This document shows positions 18,950-28,672 of a stretch of DNA of 47,499 bases, one piece after another. Below the pieces are notes generated by a model. It did no database searches and was not told the origin of the DNA. It saw only the letters and a list, made by a program, of their open reading frames with translations. The stretch is from NCBI RefSeq assembly GCF_963678635.1, contig NW_026971167.1, positions 1 to 47,499 of the forward strand. Reading direction: 5' to 3'. This DNA comes from Symsagittifera roscoffensis (Eukaryota > Xenacoelomorpha > Acoela > Convolutidae). Positions within the stretch are counted from its first letter, which is position 1; each line of letters starts with the position of its first letter. A program made the position numbers and the translations under genes.

Positions 18950-21555
18950 AATTATTAATTTTTCTCCAACTCCTTTTTCTAGTAATCTCAAATCAAAACA
19001 TAAACCCTTCTCCTCGTACAGGACCACAAGATTTATTAGTAACACATTACGATTGTGAAGAAAATGAACAAAAAACACTACATAAATATGCAATAAATCA
19101 AGTATCACAATGTGAAACAGAACCACAAGCTATAGAAACCACAGATGTAATAGCTACACTCTATTCAAAAGCCCGAGCAACAACAGTTACAGGTTATAAA
19201 TTTACAGCAACCTTTTCCGAAAAGAAAGTACATTGTTCACAAGTCTCGAACGGAAACAAAAACCGACTTGACCATGAATCATTCTATCAGAGTAATATAG
19301 AACGTCTTTTACATCTCAATCCCGACGATTGTAAAAATGAATTACTTAGACTAAACATCACACAAAATAAAAACTCCCAAAGAAAGTTAGTTAACTTTCA
19401 AGTTTTTTCAGACTCTGTACATCAATCACAACTTGAAAGACACCAAGGACATATAAAACTAGACGAAAAATACCCGTATAACGGCGCACACGGACGATTG
19501 ACCTATGACCTACACGATAAACATTGGATACCACACATTGGTATAAATGACCCATCAAACTGCAAAGCAGACACAAAAAATAAAGGATACCAAGAAATAA
19601 TGTTTTTCGATTGGAAAATACAACTCGAAAAAATACAACTAACACGAGATTTATCAGATAATACAATGATCTATCAAGGAATCCGATTACCTTGTAAAAA
19701 TGATCAAGGTTATTGCGACCCTACAACGAGAACACAAGCAACAATTGTTTGGTTCCCCGAAGATACATGTACAACATTTCAAGTAGCAAAAATACACGCT
19801 CGTATGATAAAATTTCACGAAAAATATTTTATACAATCAATTCCATATGAACAAGTCCATCCATCACGAAAACTAAGTTCTGATTTTAGAAACATAGACA
19901 ATATAGAAAATAAATTGACACGTTTTCAAATATATCAAGAAACAGAACTTGCATGTAAATACAGGAATCCACTTCACAGAACACAATACTCTGAAATATT
20001 AGTTGAATACGAAAAAGGATTCGACATGACCACTGGAAAAGTAAAAATCGACCCATATGCCACAGGTCATCCTCCAAACGAAGGAACATCCTATATACCA
20101 GTTAATTTTGAAAAAAGCAACGGACAACCTGGTGGACATCTAAAACCCCATGACACCAGAAGCACACGCTTACAAGAATTATCACTAATGAATACTACAT
20201 ATTTCGGTAATATCCACTATGATATTCATTTAGATATGAAACTAGATTATACAATTAGCCGAATTTTTCAAGAAATGTCACTCTCCGAATTAGAAACACT
20301 ACACCAACTATGCGAATTAGAACGAACACAAATATTACAATCACTTGCACTAGCAGTATTAAAAATACCCTATGCAGGATACTTATTATCTGGAAATAGA
20401 TCAAATTTTTTAGACTATGAAGGAAACATCTTATGGTTTTATACTTGTACTAAAAAAGTATCACCACTATACGTTTTTGAAGATAAACGATGTTATAAAA
20501 GAATCCCTATCTTTTATAAGAATAAAGTACATTTCGTGGATACACTTTCACGAAGAACCTATTTCTGGGATACCGCAGTCCCATGTGGATCAGAAAACAG
20601 CCACAATGTAGTACAACTAAACCCTGATGAAAATAAACATTATCTTCTCACTCCATATCCCACATTAATGCAATCACTCAAAAAATTTTCACCAGAAAGC
20701 ATTCGCGCTATTGCTCGAAACCCAAATATAGACTTACAATCAATAGGAATCTATTCAAAATCAGATATTCAACATCACATTAGAACACAACAATTCCAAG
20801 AATTATTAACACAAATGGACACTATACAAAGACAATCAATAGACCAAAATTTACGCAAACTTGCAGAAACCGCAGGATTTGCCGATATCTACACGCAAGA
20901 CTATAGCGGATATTTTAAAGACATTAAAGATTATATATATCTAAACTGTGAAAAATACCGTCCCCAAGATATATCACCAATTAACATTTTTAGCTTTGTT
21001 ACACTCAAAAATGAGATCCTCGATTTTCTAGGATGGCCCTACTACATCTTAGAAAAATTGACTATTTTATACGCAATGTTTAACTTTATTGGATTTCTTT
21101 TCTCACTTTTAAAAGGAATCTACAACACATGTGCTATACACACACAAGTAAACAGACAAGCAAGCGTAGCACGCATACTCTTTGCAGGATTTTTTGGAAT
21201 CTTTTCTACATCTATAAACAAAATTCTTTTAGACGCACAAATAAAAGAATATAACACAAAAATAGCAACACGACAAAATACATACGACGAAGAACATAAC
21301 AATGTAGACATAACGCCAACGGCACCACAATTACCACCCCTACCAAATAACCATCCACTATCCCTAGTCCCACGAAATTTTCGAAATTTAGCCATCACAC
21401 ATAATCCAAATTTTCGACTCACCACATCACAAAGTCCCATCCAACATATAATGACACACCAGTCACAAGATCAAAATACTTATGAACAAATTATTGAACA
21501 ACCCCATACCACCGCTTTTCAGTCTCAAAATAATCATTTTTTTAGCCCACGATGA
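18937..21555 (+). CDS. Env-like membrane glycoprotein
   Basis: 872 aa in the env position. Residues ~3-18 are a hydrophobic signal peptide (LKLLIFLQLLFLVIS). The long ectodomain has regularly spaced Cys beginning with VTHYDCEE and several N-x-S/T sites (for example LMNTTYF, SGNRSNF). Hydrophobic segments near 708-726 and 744-762 are membrane anchors, followed by a ~110-residue Pro/Gln-rich tail. It is by inference the surface protein that would make the element virus-like. The N-terminal YDC-type pattern reminds me of fusion glycoproteins shared between invertebrate retroelements and some RNA viruses, or of gB-type ones. I cannot decide which. The stop overlaps the next ATG as ATGA (21552-21555). 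Confidence 0.7.
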   Translation: MYILKLLIFLQLLFLVISNQNINPSPRTGPQDLLVTHYDCEENEQKTLHKYAINQVSQCETEPQAIETTDVIATLYSKARATTVTGYKFTATFSEKKVHCSQVSNGNKNRLDHESFYQSNIERLLHLNPDDCKNELLRLNITQNKNSQRKLVNFQVFSDSVHQSQLERHQGHIKLDEKYPYNGAHGRLTYDLHDKHWIPHIGINDPSNCKADTKNKGYQEIMFFDWKIQLEKIQLTRDLSDNTMIYQGIRLPCKNDQGYCDPTTRTQATIVWFPEDTCTTFQVAKIHARMIKFHEKYFIQSIPYEQVHPSRKLSSDFRNIDNIENKLTRFQIYQETELACKYRNPLHRTQYSEILVEYEKGFDMTTGKVKIDPYATGHPPNEGTSYIPVNFEKSNGQPGGHLKPHDTRSTRLQELSLMNTTYFGNIHYDIHLDMKLDYTISRIFQEMSLSELETLHQLCELERTQILQSLALAVLKIPYAGYLLSGNRSNFLDYEGNILWFYTCTKKVSPLYVFEDKRCYKRIPIFYKNKVHFVDTLSRRTYFWDTAVPCGSENSHNVVQLNPDENKHYLLTPYPTLMQSLKKFSPESIRAIARNPNIDLQSIGIYSKSDIQHHIRTQQFQELLTQMDTIQRQSIDQNLRKLAETAGFADIYTQDYSGYFKDIKDYIYLNCEKYRPQDISPINIFSFVTLKNEILDFLGWPYYILEKLTILYAMFNFIGFLFSLLKGIYNTCAIHTQVNRQASVARILFAGFFGIFSTSINKILLDAQIKEYNTKIATRQNTYDEEHNNVDITPTAPQLPPLPNNHPLSLVPRNFRNLAITHNPNFRLTTSQSPIQHIMTHQSQDQNTYEQIIEQPHTTAFQSQNNHFFSPR

Positions 21556-23357
21556 GCCGCCAACTTGGATCACTACACCGATCAAATTCCCACCCAACCA
21601 ATCTTACCTCTCCAATCCCAATAATACCACTTTTTGCTTTTCCGCCACCCGATTTTCCATCTAGTAATGTAACATCAGGCATGAATTCCGACACTAATTC
21701 ACACATCTCAGTTTTATATTCCATCTCACAACTCAATAACCCGAATATTGAAACCCCCGATGAATTTGCCGACTCAGAACCATCCCCATCCAATAATTTT
21801 CATAACTCTTCTAATTTTTCTCAACCCCCTTTTCAACCCATATTATCCAATAACCCTGACCCCATTACTCCCACACCCTCTTATGCTTCCCAAGTTACTC
21901 CAACCTACTCCTCATACCATTCTGACCAATCATCTCATTCACCAGACACCCCCCGAATCTCCCCAGAGCTAGATAATTTTATTACCCTTCAACAACAACC
22001 CTACCACCTTAATACCCCAACCATAAACCAAATCTCCTCCACAATAAATTCATCCAACCCCCCTACCCCTACACCCTCTTCAAATTATACAGATTCATTA
22101 GCACCATCATCCACATCAACTGAATCTTCACTCAACACTAATAGAGCTTACCGCACTTTTAAAAGAAAGTTCCCCAACCATCCTTTCCCAGCAAAACCAG
22201 GAACAGCCCGTGAATACATCAACCACCCCAAGCATACTAACACAAAAGAATTTTTAGCCATCACCTTACCCTCATTCCCACAATACACCTTAAACACCCC
22301 CCACGACACTAACGAAACACGCAACTTTGTAGATGAATACGTTTTAATGCCCACTCTCTCTTGGACCTCATATTATCATTTTACTAACCCTCTTTGCTTA
22401 CCTTTATCTAACACTCACATCGATATAGAGCGAAATACGGACATGCTATATCGACTCACTACACCACTAACCACTAGACAATTTACTTACGTTGGATATA
22501 AAAAATCACTACAAACACACACTGCACCTAGAGCTAACGAATATACACTCGAATACTATGATCACAACATCATCAGAGCTAACCAAGATCAATTCTTAGA
22601 CGACGATCGCTTCGCTAATCCACAAATTACCGAGAAATTTTTCATCAAGACACCATATATATTTACACTAAACATCTTCGACCGAAAGTTTGATCACATT
22701 ATTTCAGAAGCACTAACAGACACACAAGCATACGAAAGTTTTAAAGAACGCTTCCAAATATTTTCACTAACCTTTCATTTCCTTGCACCACACGAAAGAG
22801 ATTTACACTGCTCACACGATATTATGTTGCGCACTAAACAAACCCACACATATAGTTATTATCGCTTCATCCAAAATCACTTTGACCTACACACACCCTC
22901 TAGACAACCACACCATCGTTTTCAATTCATTAATTCCAAATACACTTCACCATTTTTCCTAAATTTCACATATTGCATTAAAGATACTAACCTTCATGGT
23001 ATTCTTCGCAATTATGATCCCATAACCCAAATGTACATCTTCTGTCCCATCACCAAGACCTTCAACGCCGAAGAATCCCGACCCTTCCTTATCCCGCACG
23101 AGTTTGTACAACCTATAGAAATCCCAATTTTAGAATTCATCCACAACACTAAATTCAATCACAAATTATATAATCTAATCCAAAACACACCTTATGAGTT
23201 TGCAGTTGGCACTGAAGAACTAACCACTATCAAGGCACTCCAATTGCTTTGGCCACTGCTTCAGACTAAAAATATCATCCGCATCTTAGCTAAACTACTA
23301 ACAACTTCCGATCTTATCCACGACATCTTCCCCCACGGTTTTTTCCCCGACGACTAA
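21552..23357 (+). CDS. 601-aa protein of unknown function downstream of env
   Basis: The start codon lies inside the env stop (ATGA). Residues 1-~200 are Pro/Ser/Asn/Thr-rich and disordered. ~205-601 looks globular, with a basic entry (YRTFKRKFPNHPF), many aromatic and His residues, and a Leu/Ile-rich end (TIKALQLLWPLLQTKNIIRILAKLL). There is no signal peptide or membrane segment and no domain that I recognise. A strong splice donor (CAG|GTAAGT) begins three bases after the stop. Errantivirus-type elements normally end with env, so this large extra gene is unusual. Confidence 0.7.
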   Translation: MSRQLGSLHRSNSHPTNLTSPIPIIPLFAFPPPDFPSSNVTSGMNSDTNSHISVLYSISQLNNPNIETPDEFADSEPSPSNNFHNSSNFSQPPFQPILSNNPDPITPTPSYASQVTPTYSSYHSDQSSHSPDTPRISPELDNFITLQQQPYHLNTPTINQISSTINSSNPPTPTPSSNYTDSLAPSSTSTESSLNTNRAYRTFKRKFPNHPFPAKPGTAREYINHPKHTNTKEFLAITLPSFPQYTLNTPHDTNETRNFVDEYVLMPTLSWTSYYHFTNPLCLPLSNTHIDIERNTDMLYRLTTPLTTRQFTYVGYKKSLQTHTAPRANEYTLEYYDHNIIRANQDQFLDDDRFANPQITEKFFIKTPYIFTLNIFDRKFDHIISEALTDTQAYESFKERFQIFSLTFHFLAPHERDLHCSHDIMLRTKQTHTYSYYRFIQNHFDLHTPSRQPHHRFQFINSKYTSPFFLNFTYCIKDTNLHGILRNYDPITQMYIFCPITKTFNAEESRPFLIPHEFVQPIEIPILEFIHNTKFNHKLYNLIQNTPYEFAVGTEELTTIKALQLLWPLLQTKNIIRILAKLLTTSDLIHDIFPHGFFPDD

Positions 23358-23360
23358 CAG

Positions 23361-23438
23361 GTAAGTATGAATTAAATGAATATTACTAACTAATTAAAAT
23401 ATTAAAAACTCACCATTCTTTATCCATGTTTTCTTTAG
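23361..23438 (+). other. Candidate 78-bp intron just after the last stop
   Basis: CAG|GTAAGTATG at 23358-23369 is a near-perfect donor. TACTAAC (23384-23390) is a consensus branch site. TTTTCTTTAG ends at 23438 (alternative acceptor at 23446). The branch A lies about 49 nt from the acceptor. Confidence 0.6.
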
Positions 23439-24972
23439 ATTTTTAGTTTTCATCCGACGATCACCTACAAAAAACAACAAAAAACAAATAAAGATCGCAA
23501 ATTTCATCAAACAGATTTCAACAATTCTATTAATCTCTTACACTTATAAATTTATAAATTTAATACCAATGCAGTAAATTCATTTCTAAAATTTTTCCCA
23601 CAAGCAGTAAATCTAATTATGATGAAAATTTGTAACTTAAAATTCCCCCATAACTAGCAGTAAATTTCCAAATTCTATGCAGTAAATTAATAAAATGCAA
23701 ATGCAGTACTAACCTTTTCATATTTTCATTTATTCGCACAGAAATTCTATCCACACTCGCACAGCTCGCCCACGAAGAATTGTTTAAAATAATGAATTTC
23801 AGTTTCAAGTTTTCACACTCAACAACTCTAACATATAATAACATGTTTCAAACTTTCCTTTAACCCGGTTGGAAAGGAATCATATACTAAACAAAACTAA
23901 CCAATGCAGCTTACTAAATACCACAAATCATAGAATAACAGCATGACTAAGAAAAGGAAACCAACGGTACCCAAACCGGATTAACCCAGTTTAAAACTGG
24001 ATAATTTATTCTTTTGAAGACTATTATAAAGTCTAAGAAAGAAATAATAAAACACAAAAAAGTCGAAAGACAAACCCATACCACAAACAATTTGATTTTT
24101 GGAAAAAGGATATAACCAACAAGACATAAGAAAAACCACAACAAACCCAACATAAAACGTTGTCACATAACAGGACCCCTCACAAAAACCGCATGAAATC
24201 ATACTCCCACTCCTGGCCTAACCCACCAGGAAGGACGTCCTGAGCATGCTCTATAGCCGGCCTAACCCACCGTGCTACACCCACGCTTTGTGACCAAACC
24301 TCTATTTTTAACAAGAGCTACTCAAGTGTGAGTAACTCTTCAAAATAACCGAACTAAAACAAAAAGCTTTTGTGAAAACAACTAACTAAAATCATAATTA
24401 AAAAATATTAAACTAATAAATGTTTTATAAAATGTAAATTACATTATGCAATACATAGATCAGAATACAACACCAAGGACGAACATCTAAAGACAGAACG
24501 ACCCCACTACACTCGAGAGAGAATGACCAACCACAATCGATATGCCACTCACAATCACAACTCAAAGGATTTAGAGTACGACTTGACTTCGCAGAAAAGG
24601 ACTTCATTGAACTAGACCAATGACCACCTCGATGTTCAAGTATACGTACAGATCCGAGTAACCAGGCATCCCCTCCACGCACAATCTCCACGCCATTCCC
24701 AAACTAAGATCAGACACAAAAGAAGTTCTCCACGCAGAACAAAAAAACCTGACATAGCAAACCATTCTGAAATCAGATTTGAGTTTGTTGCAAAGACTTA
24801 ATCGTTGTCACTAGAAGACACAACGTCTTATGTCTCTAACTCCAGCTTCCTGGAACTTCTTTAACAAAAAGGAAACAGAAGAAATAAGATGTTCGCCAAA
24901 CACCAACGTCCATCATCCATCCTTCGAATTGCAGAAGAACTATTCTAAAAAACTCTGTAAAACCCGGATGGG
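23439..24972 (+). other. 3' untranslated region of the element
   Basis: 1.5 kb with no credible ORF on the plus strand. It contains the GCAGTAAAT motif cluster (23571-23711) and a GGCCTAACCCACC pair (24215-24227, 24259-24271) around a GGACGTCC palindrome. Just before the 3' LTR, GGATGGG (24966-24972) is the only purine-rich stretch that could be a polypurine tract, and it is weak. Confidence 0.6.
23571..23711 (+). repeat. GCAGTAAAT motif cluster
   Basis: GCAGTAAAT occurs at 23571, 23604, 23657 and 23679, and GCAGTA again at 23703, at irregular spacing (33, 53, 22, 24 bp). The surrounding sequence is otherwise non-repetitive, so this is motif repetition and not a tandem array. Confidence 0.75.
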
Positions 24973-25382
24973 TGGAACCTGATCTAAACTACATTTTATG
25001 ATTGGATAATTTAGATATTCTACCAATGTAAAGTATTTAATATTAACCAATCATGATCCATCTAACTAACAACCCACTTATTTGTAAGTGCTGAAGTTAC
25101 TTGTAATTTCAGCACCAGAGAGATTTGAATTTAACTTAGAAATTAGTTGGACTCTCCCGAGCACTTCAGCAGCCGCAATAAACCAGTATACCCTAGATCT
25201 ATTGAGCCTAGCAGAGACTAGTTAAACAACCTGAGACTAGATAGTATAAGAGTAAGATTAGGATCGGTATTAGACTAAGAAGTTGCACGAATCTATCCGG
25301 CCGAAAATAAGATAGCGTGACGAGCAGACGGTGTACCCTATCCGAAATTACTCTATGAGTTAACCAACTCGGTCCTAACTCA
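24973..25382 (+). repeat. 3' LTR, 410 bp
   Basis: Same start, end, length and, as far as I can read, every base as the 5' LTR. AATAAA lies at 25177-25182. Confidence 0.95.
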
Positions 25383-25386
25383 GAAG
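25383..25386 (+). repeat. Target-site duplication GAAG, right copy
   Basis: It matches 9887-9890 and directly abuts the CA end of the 3' LTR. Confidence 0.9.
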
Positions 25387-26725
25387 CGACGCAATGAAAA
25401 ATTATCCCACCCACAAAGCATAAAGCAGCTGTTTTAATTCTCATGGCATGTCTGAGAATTAGAAAACTTTAAAATTAGTTATGCGACTGGCGCAAGACCT
25501 AGGAGGAACACGTTTTAGACAAGAAAGAAGTTTGTTAAGCTAAAAGACTAGAACAGCTGAACTCAAAATACGTCAAAGAATTAAGCAAATTTGTTATGAT
25601 CAAATACTAGCTACAAATTCCCCGCATGACTGATTGAATTGTCTATTTGAATTAAAATTGGAGACACTTTGGAACATGATCTCATAAACTTCGGAATATA
25701 TTGAAAAATGCGAACAAGAATACTGATTCGGAGTTGCTAAATATAGTCCAACTCACGGAATGTTTTCGATTCACCGGAAAAAGCTGAGAGTTGCTACGTT
25801 ACTCAATGCAATAAACTCACATCGGACAAATTGAAAAACACTTTCTAGCTGAACATTTGGAGTGTATACTATTTCTACTTGAGCTGGTACATATCGCAGA
25901 AACAGAAAGGAGATTCATGGATTACTTATAAGTGAAACCACTGCCAAAACAGACAAATAATTGTTGTAGCGCAAATTATCACTCTGAAAAAACTAGGGAA
26001 CAATTCACTCAAAATATAAGGACCCAGAACACACACTTGGTTGTTCAATGCAAGTCAAAAGTAATGAATGCGAACGCATTCAACGAAAACAGTGTCAGCA
26101 ATTCTAAACAAGAAAATCAGCTGGATAAAATTGATATTTTCTCACACAATTGCGCTGAAGAAATTGCGACCACTAAACAGAAGGAATGGATAACACAAGA
26201 CAACTAGTATAAACTGACTATTACCGACATAAGCCGACGGTCCTAACTTGAAATTAATCACTGAATACGAGAAAAACGTAAATATAGCAAAAATGAGAAC
26301 TGCAAAAAGTATCGAAACTGTTTGTTGATACAAGAGAAGAGGAGTAAGTAGTTCACGACCTGGTGATGGTAAAGGTACACCTTGATTTCACATTTTCTCT
26401 TTTCTAGACAAATCAGAATCCAGTAAAATAAAATTACGAGATTTAACATACTACAATCCGGCTGACTAAGATAAAAATATTTACAAGGGGAAAACTTTTC
26501 AAAATCCTTCTTTCAACTATTAAAATGATTGATTTGGGACAAATTGAAAAGTCGCAACGAAACTAACTCAGTATAAAAGAAGGACAAGCAATATCAGCAA
26601 TCCGGAATACCGTTTTTCACGATGCTGAAAACCTTGGAGTCGTACCTATAGATGAAACTAAAACTGGCAAAGATTCAACTATGGATCGGGAGATCAACAT
26701 CTGTAATTTATATTATATGAAATAG
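25387..26725 (+). pseudogene. Right half of the decayed locus split by the retroelement
   Basis: The frame entering from 9843-9890 continues at 25387-25437 to a TAA. Further on, 25932-26207 is open for 91 codons (Lys/Asn/Gln-rich, with CC...H...C near its start and VVQCKSK). Then 26525-26725 reads 66 codons with one internal stop (IKEGQAISAIRNTVF then HDAENLGVVPIDETK). Composition differs from the surrounding AT-rich non-coding DNA. No family is recognised. A dead retroelement Gag or a dead host gene are both possible. Confidence 0.35.
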
Positions 26726-27439
26726 CAACATACAACATGAGAAGGGTGTGTGTCACAATCAAGAAATACAATTTGAACAAGCCGCCCTATTTTCGATTCT
26801 TCACTGGAAAAGAGAATGAAGCAATGAAAAAAGTTGCCTGTCTTAACTAATCTTTGAATGCATTCAAAGAACTGTCCCAATTTTGGGAGACTTTATGTTT
26901 GTTGATATTTGTAAAACTCAGTAATGATTTGTAATGTTTTGTATGTTTGGTAATTCAAATTTTGTTGGTTCAAATTTTTTTTTGTCACGGTAGTCTATAG
27001 TTAGATCTAGGATATCTGAGGAATTGGTAGATAAAACATACAACTTAATCAAAATTGACATAAAATACTATCCAATTATCAATTATTTTTCCAGTATTTG
27101 TTTCAGAATTTACAGAAAAACTTATTTAATTACTGATTTTATCCAAATTTAAATAATTTTTCCTTATTTGAACAAAGGAACAAGCAAAAAAGTAGTTGAA
27201 AACATTATTATTGTTTTCCGATTTTCTGAATTTCATTAGTTTTTTTTTCATTTTTGATTGCCTTTATTTAAGGTTTTTGGCTGCATGAATTTCCTAAAAA
27301 TTAACCTGAATCTAAAAAAGGGAAAAACAGTTTATGGTGACTGTTACGACAAATAAATTGAAAATGATGCAACAGTTCAAATTACTTTGTATATTTCAGT
27401 AAAAAAAATGTTTCTATCAAAATTGCCTTTAATGTCTGA
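26726..27439. other. Non-coding AT-rich interval
   Basis: Homopolymer-rich A/T sequence. I see no gene or clear repeat. Confidence 0.5.
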
Positions 27440-27919
27440 ATTGAAAATTTATCAGATTTTAGAAATGAAAGGCTACAAAAACTACAAGAGTGGGGGTCAG
27501 ATGTTTTCGATGGATATTATATTAGAATTCACTCGTGTAGAAGCACAGAAAGTTCAATAAATTTGTTAAAAAGATGGAGAGGAGATTACAAAATGAGAGT
27601 ACTACCAGATTTATCATTTATGTTTTTATTTAGAAGAACTAACTCAGATTGACTGGTCGGTCAGTAAAAAACAAAATAACGAATCAGCCTATTTAAAGAA
27701 GTTGGAGATAAGGATCATTATTTCGATTACTGTTTTGAATTTGATATAAACACAAAGTCTAGATTTGTCAGAAAATCTTTTGATCGATTATCCAAGTTTA
27801 AAAGACTTCCAGTTGCTTATACTACAATATACCCAAAGGAAAACAACAAAGAAGTATATCTCGAAAATTTCTTTTTTCACTGGTTAGAAATAGAACAAAT
27901 GAATAAAATTTTGATTTAA
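27440..27919 (+). pseudogene. Decayed coding sequence in three successive frames
   Basis: Three overlapping open stretches without ATG starts follow one another: 27440-27652 (70 codons, contains EWGSDVFDGYYIRIHSCRS and LLKRWRGDYKMRVLPDL), 27633-27749 (contains IDWSVSKKQNNESAYLKK) and 27680-27919 (79 codons, contains HYFDYCFEFDINTKSRF and FKRLPVAYTTIYPKENN). Each hands over to the next at the point where its own frame degenerates. This is the pattern of a single ~160-residue coding region with two frameshifts. No family is recognised; a transposase or host gene are both possible. Confidence 0.5.
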
Positions 27920-28445
27920 TTTTCAAAATTTGAATTGAGTATCGAAAAAATTATACAAATCAGTCAAGAAATCCAATTTATCTCGCTTTGGTACCAAATA
28001 AATATGTTAGTTATGTTACAAAATTTTTCAATAAAATTGATTGATTGAGAAATTTCATAATGGCAGTTTTGTTCTGATCTATAAACTAATTCAAAATTTG
28101 AGAATACTTCATTCTGGTTGCTCAATACTAGAAAATTGTGAAGGATTGCTCGATTCTGATTAAGTGATATCAAAAAAGATAAAAATTTAATTAAAAGAAT
28201 AGCTCGATTCTGGCTGATTGATATTTTTGTGAACTCTATGGTTAGATTGAATGATTTTTTTCAATTTGACTAAATATGATGTTATGCATTCTGCTTTTTT
28301 TTCACGTTAAATTCATTTGGTTAAGAAACTTTCTGTTTTTATCCATTTTATTCATTTTCGAGGCTATTCAAATCTTCTTATCTGAAAATTTGTGACTTTC
28401 TGAATCTCCCATTTATTCTCACCTTTCTGTTTTTTTCTTATTGAG

Positions 28446-28672
28446 ATGTCGTCAATGAATATAAACGAAAGAGTTGCATGTCGTGAAAGTGGCAGAGAAA
28501 ACACACGTAAAGACGCATCAAGACATTGTAAGCACTGTGGCGTTTTAAAGTGTTCCAGTGTAACTTTTATACATATAGCAGCGAGGAACTCACTAATCAT
28601 TTCAAGAAGAAGCATTGTCAAAATAATGATAAATTATATTCTCAGCAGTCTCGAAAAATGCTCCAAGAGAAG
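28446..28672 (+). pseudogene. BED-like zinc-finger fragment with one frameshift
   Basis: The first frame from ATG 28446 contains RHCKHCGVLK (CxxC). In the neighbouring frame, EELTNHFKKKHC follows at the spacing expected for the His/Cys half of a BED finger. One frameshift near 28545-28570 separates them. A T-rich acceptor-like tract ending TTATTGAG precedes the ATG and GAGAAG|GTAAAT follows at 28672/28673, so the segment looks like an exon. BED fingers are common at the N-terminus of hAT transposases and in domesticated derivatives. No transposase core is visible nearby. Confidence 0.45.

Larger units (their letters stand above)
9891..25382 (+). mobile_element. Complete-ended, env-bearing Ty3/gypsy-type LTR retroelement (15,492 bp)
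   Basis: The element has 410-bp LTRs at both ends that read identically, TG...CA termini, a GAAG target duplication and a primer-binding site 2 bp inside the 5' LTR. RNase H and DD35E integrase with a GPY/F module (all in Gag-Pol) place it in Ty3/gypsy, near errantivirus-like elements. Internally it codes, in order: a small basic protein, Gag-Pol, two tiny membrane proteins, a Ser/Pro-rich protein, an env-like glycoprotein and a 601-aa unknown. Identical LTRs mean very recent insertion. The missing protease and RT N-half mean this copy is probably not autonomous. The coding strand is strikingly poor in G compared with the flanks. Confidence 0.93.

Noticed and set aside
21748-21972. Pro/Leu/His-rich plus-strand ORF inside the 601-aa gene
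   Set aside because: It is a shifted reading of the Pro/Ser-rich coding sequence and has no independent support.
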